A stretch of DNA of 50,922 bases. Source: Candidatus Nanoarchaeia archaeon. Lineage in GTDB: Archaea; Nanobdellota; Nanobdellia; Woesearchaeales; SKGA01. Shown in pieces: positions 46,681 to 50,922 of this stretch. The first letter of the stretch is position 1, and the number at the start of each line of letters is the position of its first letter. A program made the translations under genes and the position numbers. The notes beneath the pieces were generated by a model, which saw only the letters and a program-made list of their open reading frames with translations, was not told the DNA's origin and did not search any database. The stretch lies in assembly GCA_028691765.1 (NCBI GenBank), contig JAQUYS010000003.1, forward strand, positions 1-50,922, in the 5' to 3' direction.

Positions 46681-47928
46681 TCAATAAAGAAAAATTGTTG
46701 CTAAACCCAAAAAAACTAAAAAGCCAAAAACATCGGTTGCCGTTGTAATAAATATTGTTGCAGAAGTTGCAGGATCTTTTCCAAGACTTTTCATAATTAA
46801 AGGAATAGTACTTCCAAAAATTCCTGCAATCAAAAGATTTACCACAATTGAGATTCCTAAAATTACACCAATTAAAACATTTTGATTCCAAAATATTGCC
46901 AATAGTGCAATTAAAGTTCCAGTGATCACTCCATTAATAATTCCTGCAAGCATTTCATTAAAAATAACTTTTCGACCATTACTCCAATCTAATTCTTTTA
47001 AAGCAATTCCACGTACAGCAACTGCCAAAGCTTGAGTTCCAACATTACCTCCCATACCTGCAACTATAGGCATATAAACTGCCAATAAAGTAAATGAGGC
47101 AATAGTTCCCTCAAATAAACTAATTACTCCGGCTGCTAAAAAAGTTGTAAATATATTAACAATCAACCACTTATACCGAAATTTTACTTTGGTTAAAGGA
47201 CCATCAATAACTTCCTCCTCTTCATTTACTCCCGCAAAATCGCCTAAATGCTTAACTGAAGTTTTATGCATTACTCTTAAAACATCATCTGAATAAATTA
47301 TTCCTAAAACTTCTCCTTCATCACCCAGTACAACGAATTTATTGTGAGGATTGTGTCTAAATTGAGTTATAACTTCATCTCTATTAGAAGAATAATGTAT
47401 TGAAGAAATATGTGTAATGTGTTTAGAAATATTTTCAGTTTTCTTAACAAGAGCTAATTGATGTATTTTAACTTCGCCCAGTAATAAACCATTTTCGACA
47501 ACTAAAATTTCAGGAATTTTGCCCGTTCTTTGTTCATGTTTTTTTATTAATTCAGATACTTGACTAAATTTATTCTTTTTTTGAACTTCAATATAATCAA
47601 GACTCATCATTCCTGCTGCCGTTTTAGGATTAAATTTTAATAAGAATTCAACTTTATCTTTCAAAGATTTACTTAAAAGATCAATTATTTTTTTACTTCG
47701 ATGTTCGCTTAAACTTTGCAATAAATCTGTAATTTTATCAGGATCAAGATGTTTTAAAATCTTAAGTAATTCCTCGTTGGATAAATTGGATAAAATAGTA
47801 GTTCTTTTACTTTTCGGCAAATGCAATAAAATATGTCCTTTTTTATTGTTCTCTAAAGAATTAAATTTTTCAAGACTATTTTTAGAATGTAAAACTTCTT
47901 TAATCTGTGTCCCACTAATGCCTTGCAT
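46681..47928 (-). CDS. mgtE: MgtE-type magnesium transporter
   Basis: N-terminal helical repeats (LLQSLSEHRSKKIIDLL), CBS pair, PIVAGMGGNVGTQALAVAVRGIAL, IPLIMKSLGKDPATSATIFITTATDVFGF. Confidence 0.93.
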   Translation of the reverse strand: MQGISGTQIKEVLHSKNSLEKFNSLENNKKGHILLHLPKSKRTTILSNLSNEELLKILKHLDPDKITDLLQSLSEHRSKKIIDLLSKSLKDKVEFLLKFNPKTAAGMMSLDYIEVQKKNKFSQVSELIKKHEQRTGKIPEILVVENGLLLGEVKIHQLALVKKTENISKHITHISSIHYSSNRDEVITQFRHNPHNKFVVLGDEGEVLGIIYSDDVLRVMHKTSVKHLGDFAGVNEEEEVIDGPLTKVKFRYKWLIVNIFTTFLAAGVISLFEGTIASFTLLAVYMPIVAGMGGNVGTQALAVAVRGIALKELDWSNGRKVIFNEMLAGIINGVITGTLIALLAIFWNQNVLIGVILGISIVVNLLIAGIFGSTIPLIMKSLGKDPATSATIFITTATDVFGFLVFLGLATIFLY

Positions 47929-47967
47929 AATGTTTTTGGAAGTTATTTATATTTAAATACTTCTATT

Positions 47968-48948
47968 TTAGAATTGACTTTTACCTAGTTTTTGAATTTC
48001 TTTTTCTAATTCTTCCATCTTAGAAAAAATAGGAATTTTTTTTGTTTTGAATTTTTTCTCAAACTTTTCAATATCCTCTTTAGAAACTAAATCAACTTTA
48101 CTCATAAAACAAATAATTGGTTTATCAAATTCTTTTAACGAATTAAGTAATTTAATTTGATCCTCAATTTCCGCAGATTCTTCAGTCAAATCGAAGATAT
48201 AACAAATTATATTTGAAACATATTTTATGGCTAAATGAGCTTGTACTTCAATATCATTCATCTTTTCTCTATTCAAAGTTCCAGGAGTATCAATATATTG
48301 AATTTTTAAAAGACCTTTATTACAATAACCAACATTTAAAGTTTTAGTTGTAAATGCATAAGAATCAATCTCAGGTTTTGCAGGAGTTAATTTAGATAAA
48401 AGAGTAGATTTACCAACATTTGGAAAACCTGCAATCGCAACAGTAAATAAACCCGATTTAATTGTGGGAAAAGATTTTAATATTTTTCTTGTTTGTTCTA
48501 AAAGTTTCAATTTATTTTTTACTTGTTTCAAAACCGAACTAATTCGACCATAATAACTTCTTCTCAAATTATTCATATCAAAAGAACGTTGAGCTCCACT
48601 AAGTCTTTTCAAATGTTCTCTAGAAAATTGTCTAACTTTAGTATTTGCCCAAGCAACTGCACCCAAAGCCGTTTTAATTTCTCCAATATCAACATAAGTT
48701 CTCAATAATTCTTCATAAAACTCTCCTAAATTTTCAAAAGAAGGAAATGATTTAGTTATTCTTTCAAAATGTTTAGTTAAAACTCCTTCAATAGTCTCAA
48801 TTTTAGCAATCTCAATCTTTTTAGACTTGTATTTAGGAACATCTTTAATAGAATCTCTTAAAGCCTCTGCAGTCTTATTTGCCTTCGAAAATGCAAAATC
48901 TAGAAACTTATCTGAAGTCTCGACCGGAGGAATATCGTGAAAGGACAT
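47968..48948 (-). CDS. Nog1-like Obg-family GTPase
   Basis: AGFPNVGKSTLLSKLTPAKPEIDSYAFTTKTLNVGY; IQYIDTPGTLNR; ICFMSKVDLV. Confidence 0.9.
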   Translation of the reverse strand: MSFHDIPPVETSDKFLDFAFSKANKTAEALRDSIKDVPKYKSKKIEIAKIETIEGVLTKHFERITKSFPSFENLGEFYEELLRTYVDIGEIKTALGAVAWANTKVRQFSREHLKRLSGAQRSFDMNNLRRSYYGRISSVLKQVKNKLKLLEQTRKILKSFPTIKSGLFTVAIAGFPNVGKSTLLSKLTPAKPEIDSYAFTTKTLNVGYCNKGLLKIQYIDTPGTLNREKMNDIEVQAHLAIKYVSNIICYIFDLTEESAEIEDQIKLLNSLKEFDKPIICFMSKVDLVSKEDIEKFEKKFKTKKIPIFSKMEELEKEIQKLGKSQF

Positions 48949-48982
48949 AATAGTAGAAAAAAGAAGTCATTTATAAAGAAGT

Positions 48983-49603
48983 TCATTTTGGAACATAATA
49001 AAGATTTTTAAAAGAATAATCAAATACTTTTTCAGCTTTAGCCAATAATTCTTCAGGTTTTATAACTTGTATAGGTCCTTTAAATCTTTCAGTGAATATA
49101 GGCATTTTTTGTTTTTCTGTGAAGTTATTTTCTACAATAGTTGTGTGCCATCCTTCTTTTTCATAAAGTTCTCTAAAATCAATGATCGGATCGAAATCAG
49201 CTTGAAGTGCAACAACATGCAAATCAGGAAGAATCAAATCACCAAGTTTTGAATGAAATATATATCTAGTTACTTTAAAATCTTGAGGTTTGTAACATAT
49301 TCTTTTAACTGGTTGTTCTGCAAAAACCATTAATTCAAGCGGAGTTTTACATTTTGAACCTACTTTACGTTCAAAATCAGGAACTTCAGATTGAAATGTA
49401 CTGCTATTTTTGTGTTTAAGTAATTTTTCAGAATAAATTGGTTCAAATTCAACATATTCTGCATATTTGTCAAAAGTAAATTCAGTACATCTTTCTGCTG
49501 CATTTTTCTTATCATCATACATATAAGTATAACCTGGATGACAAAATATTAACATTTCAGGAAGATTCCATGCACTTTTTATATTTTCACTTTCTTTTGA
49601 CAT
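48983..49603 (-). CDS. Hypothetical protein
   Basis: 206-aa ORF with TATA-like tttataaata upstream. Confidence 0.65.
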   Translation of the reverse strand: MSKESENIKSAWNLPEMLIFCHPGYTYMYDDKKNAAERCTEFTFDKYAEYVEFEPIYSEKLLKHKNSSTFQSEVPDFERKVGSKCKTPLELMVFAEQPVKRICYKPQDFKVTRYIFHSKLGDLILPDLHVVALQADFDPIIDFRELYEKEGWHTTIVENNFTEKQKMPIFTERFKGPIQVIKPEELLAKAEKVFDYSFKNLYYVPK

Positions 49604-49643
49604 AATATGTTAAATGAGGAGTTATTTATAAACCTTTCTCTTT

Positions 49644-49662
49644 GTTACTATTTATCAGTAAT
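49644..49662. promoter_or_regulatory. Palindrome GTTACT-N7-AGTAAC variant
   Basis: GTTACTATTTATCAGTAAT about 11 bp upstream of TATA of the 49603 minus gene. Confidence 0.5.
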
Positions 49663-50922
49663 TATTTTAAATCAACCAACATCCATTCTCTAAAAAAGTT
49701 ATAAACTTTGGGAAATTTATTTATTTTTTCCAAGGTTTTTCGATATTTGTCCCTTAATTTTTTAGCTTCTTGATTAGATAAACCTTTTTTCATGACATAA
49801 GAAATCTTGGGTTCCAACACAGTTCTTTCTTCCTCAAAAATCTTTTTAATATCAAACTCCTTTGGATGAGAATAAATATACGATTCTTTTTGCAAACCAA
49901 AAACCGAAGTAGAGATCAAATCAATATTCAACTCATTTCCCTTCAAGAAATCAATAGTTTCAATAAACTCAGTTTCATTTTCAGTTGGAAAACCAAACAT
50001 AATGTATGTAACATTAGAAATTCCTACTTTTTTTGAATTCTCCAAAACTACATCCATATCTTTAACATTTGTGCCTTTCTTCATCAACTTTAAAATTCTG
50101 TCACAACCACTTTCAACACCCCAAATGATTAATCTTAAACCCGAATTAAATAAAATTTTTAAAGTTTCTTCATCAAATTCTTTCAAGGGTTTAAGTTGAC
50201 ACATCCATTTAACATTTAATGGTTTAATTATTTCAGCCAATTCCAATATTCGTTTTTTAGTAAACATATCATCAATAAAAAAAACAAACTTAGAATTAGA
50301 TTTAATTATACTTTGTCTAACATCTTCCAAATCAAACTCTTGATACATGCCTTTTCCATGATGAGTACAAAACGTACATTGTTGATAAAAACAACAAGTT
50401 GTAGTTTTAAGAGGAATCACCCTTTCAGGAACAAAATAATTGTCTTCGTAAATAGAGTAATCCAAAACAACATTATAATTAAGCTTATTTAATTTAACCT
50501 CATCATCATAGATATTTTCACTAGTTATAAAATCATATAATTCAATTTCATTTTTTAAAAAATAATCTGCTTCTTCAATCAATTTAGAATTTACTGCAGG
50601 ACCACCAATAATGATTTTAATATTTAATTTTTTTAATTCTTTAATCAAAGAAAGTGTGTAAAAACATTGCGATGAATAAATTAAACTAAATGCAACCACA
50701 TCAGGCTTCATTTCTAAAAGTTTATTCAAACATTCTTCTAAAAATTCAGGAGATTTTCCTTCAACAACTAAATTATTATTTTGAGAATAAACTTTATGCG
50801 ATTCTTCTGCAAACAAAGTTAAATTTTCTTTTGATGGTTTATCGAACTTTAAATTATGAAAAAATAAATTCAAATCTAAAACTTCAAGATTATACTTAGT
50901 ATCCAAATTATTTTTAAGAAAA
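49662..50922 (-). CDS. B12-binding-domain radical SAM protein (5' end beyond window)
   Basis: TTCCFYQQCTFC cluster motif, PDVVAFSLIYSSQ...LNIKIIIGGPAVNS (B12-binding fold), WGVESGCDRILKLMKKGT; frame stays open upstream (..FLKNNLDTKYN..). Confidence 0.85.
   Translation of the reverse strand, partial: FLKNNLDTKYNLEVLDLNLFFHNLKFDKPSKENLTLFAEESHKVYSQNNNLVVEGKSPEFLEECLNKLLEMKPDVVAFSLIYSSQCFYTLSLIKELKKLNIKIIIGGPAVNSKLIEEADYFLKNEIELYDFITSENIYDDEVKLNKLNYNVVLDYSIYEDNYFVPERVIPLKTTTCCFYQQCTFCTHHGKGMYQEFDLEDVRQSIIKSNSKFVFFIDDMFTKKRILELAEIIKPLNVKWMCQLKPLKEFDEETLKILFNSGLRLIIWGVESGCDRILKLMKKGTNVKDMDVVLENSKKVGISNVTYIMFGFPTENETEFIETIDFLKGNELNIDLISTSVFGLQKESYIYSHPKEFDIKKIFEEERTVLEPKISYVMKKGLSNQEAKKLRDKYRKTLEKINKFPKVYNFFREWMLVDLK

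Noticed and set aside
46625-46891. 88-aa Asn/Phe/Cys-rich minus-strand ORF
   Set aside because: Alternate frame of mgtE C-terminal coding sequence; low-complexity composition.
1-50922. CRISPR arrays, rRNA genes, IS transposases or integrases
   Set aside because: No regularly spaced repeats, no rRNA signatures and no recognisable transposase/integrase ORF were seen.

Overview
AT-rich archaeal chromosome window, most likely from a DPANN lineage (Woesearchaeota/Pacearchaeota-like; inferred from gene content, not from a search). It holds a split RNA polymerase operon (rpoH-B''-B'-A'-A''), rpoK, rps15, rps17e, albA, and class II lysS, aspS and metG. It also holds a RecJ-like DHH phosphoesterase, trxA/trxB, a Ski2-like helicase, MgtE, a Nog1/Obg-type GTPase, a UVDE-type endonuclease and several secreted or surface proteins. 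Main observations: (1) two adjacent tRNA genes (Asp-GTC, Lys-TTT) that only fold as tRNAs if introns are removed from the T-loop and the D-loop, plus a tRNA-Arg(TCG) with a canonical 37/38 intron. All three fit one bulge-helix-bulge cleavage rule. (2) The 3' coding tails of two unrelated genes (lysS and the helicase) are duplicated downstream, flanking small ORFs, which looks like integration scars. (3) A recurrent palindrome GTTACT-N7-AGTAAC near promoters. (4) A wHTH-MNT/HEPN toxin-antitoxin-like pair with a perfect 16-bp palindrome at its promoter/start. (5) rpoB'' is broken into two overlapping ORFs at a possible -1 slip site. (6) A LAGLIDADG ORF ends 1 nt before the intron-containing tRNA-Arg. 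(7) A Cys-rich surface protein with CSalphabeta/defensin-like cysteine spacing. Product calls are from motif recognition only; no database search was run.
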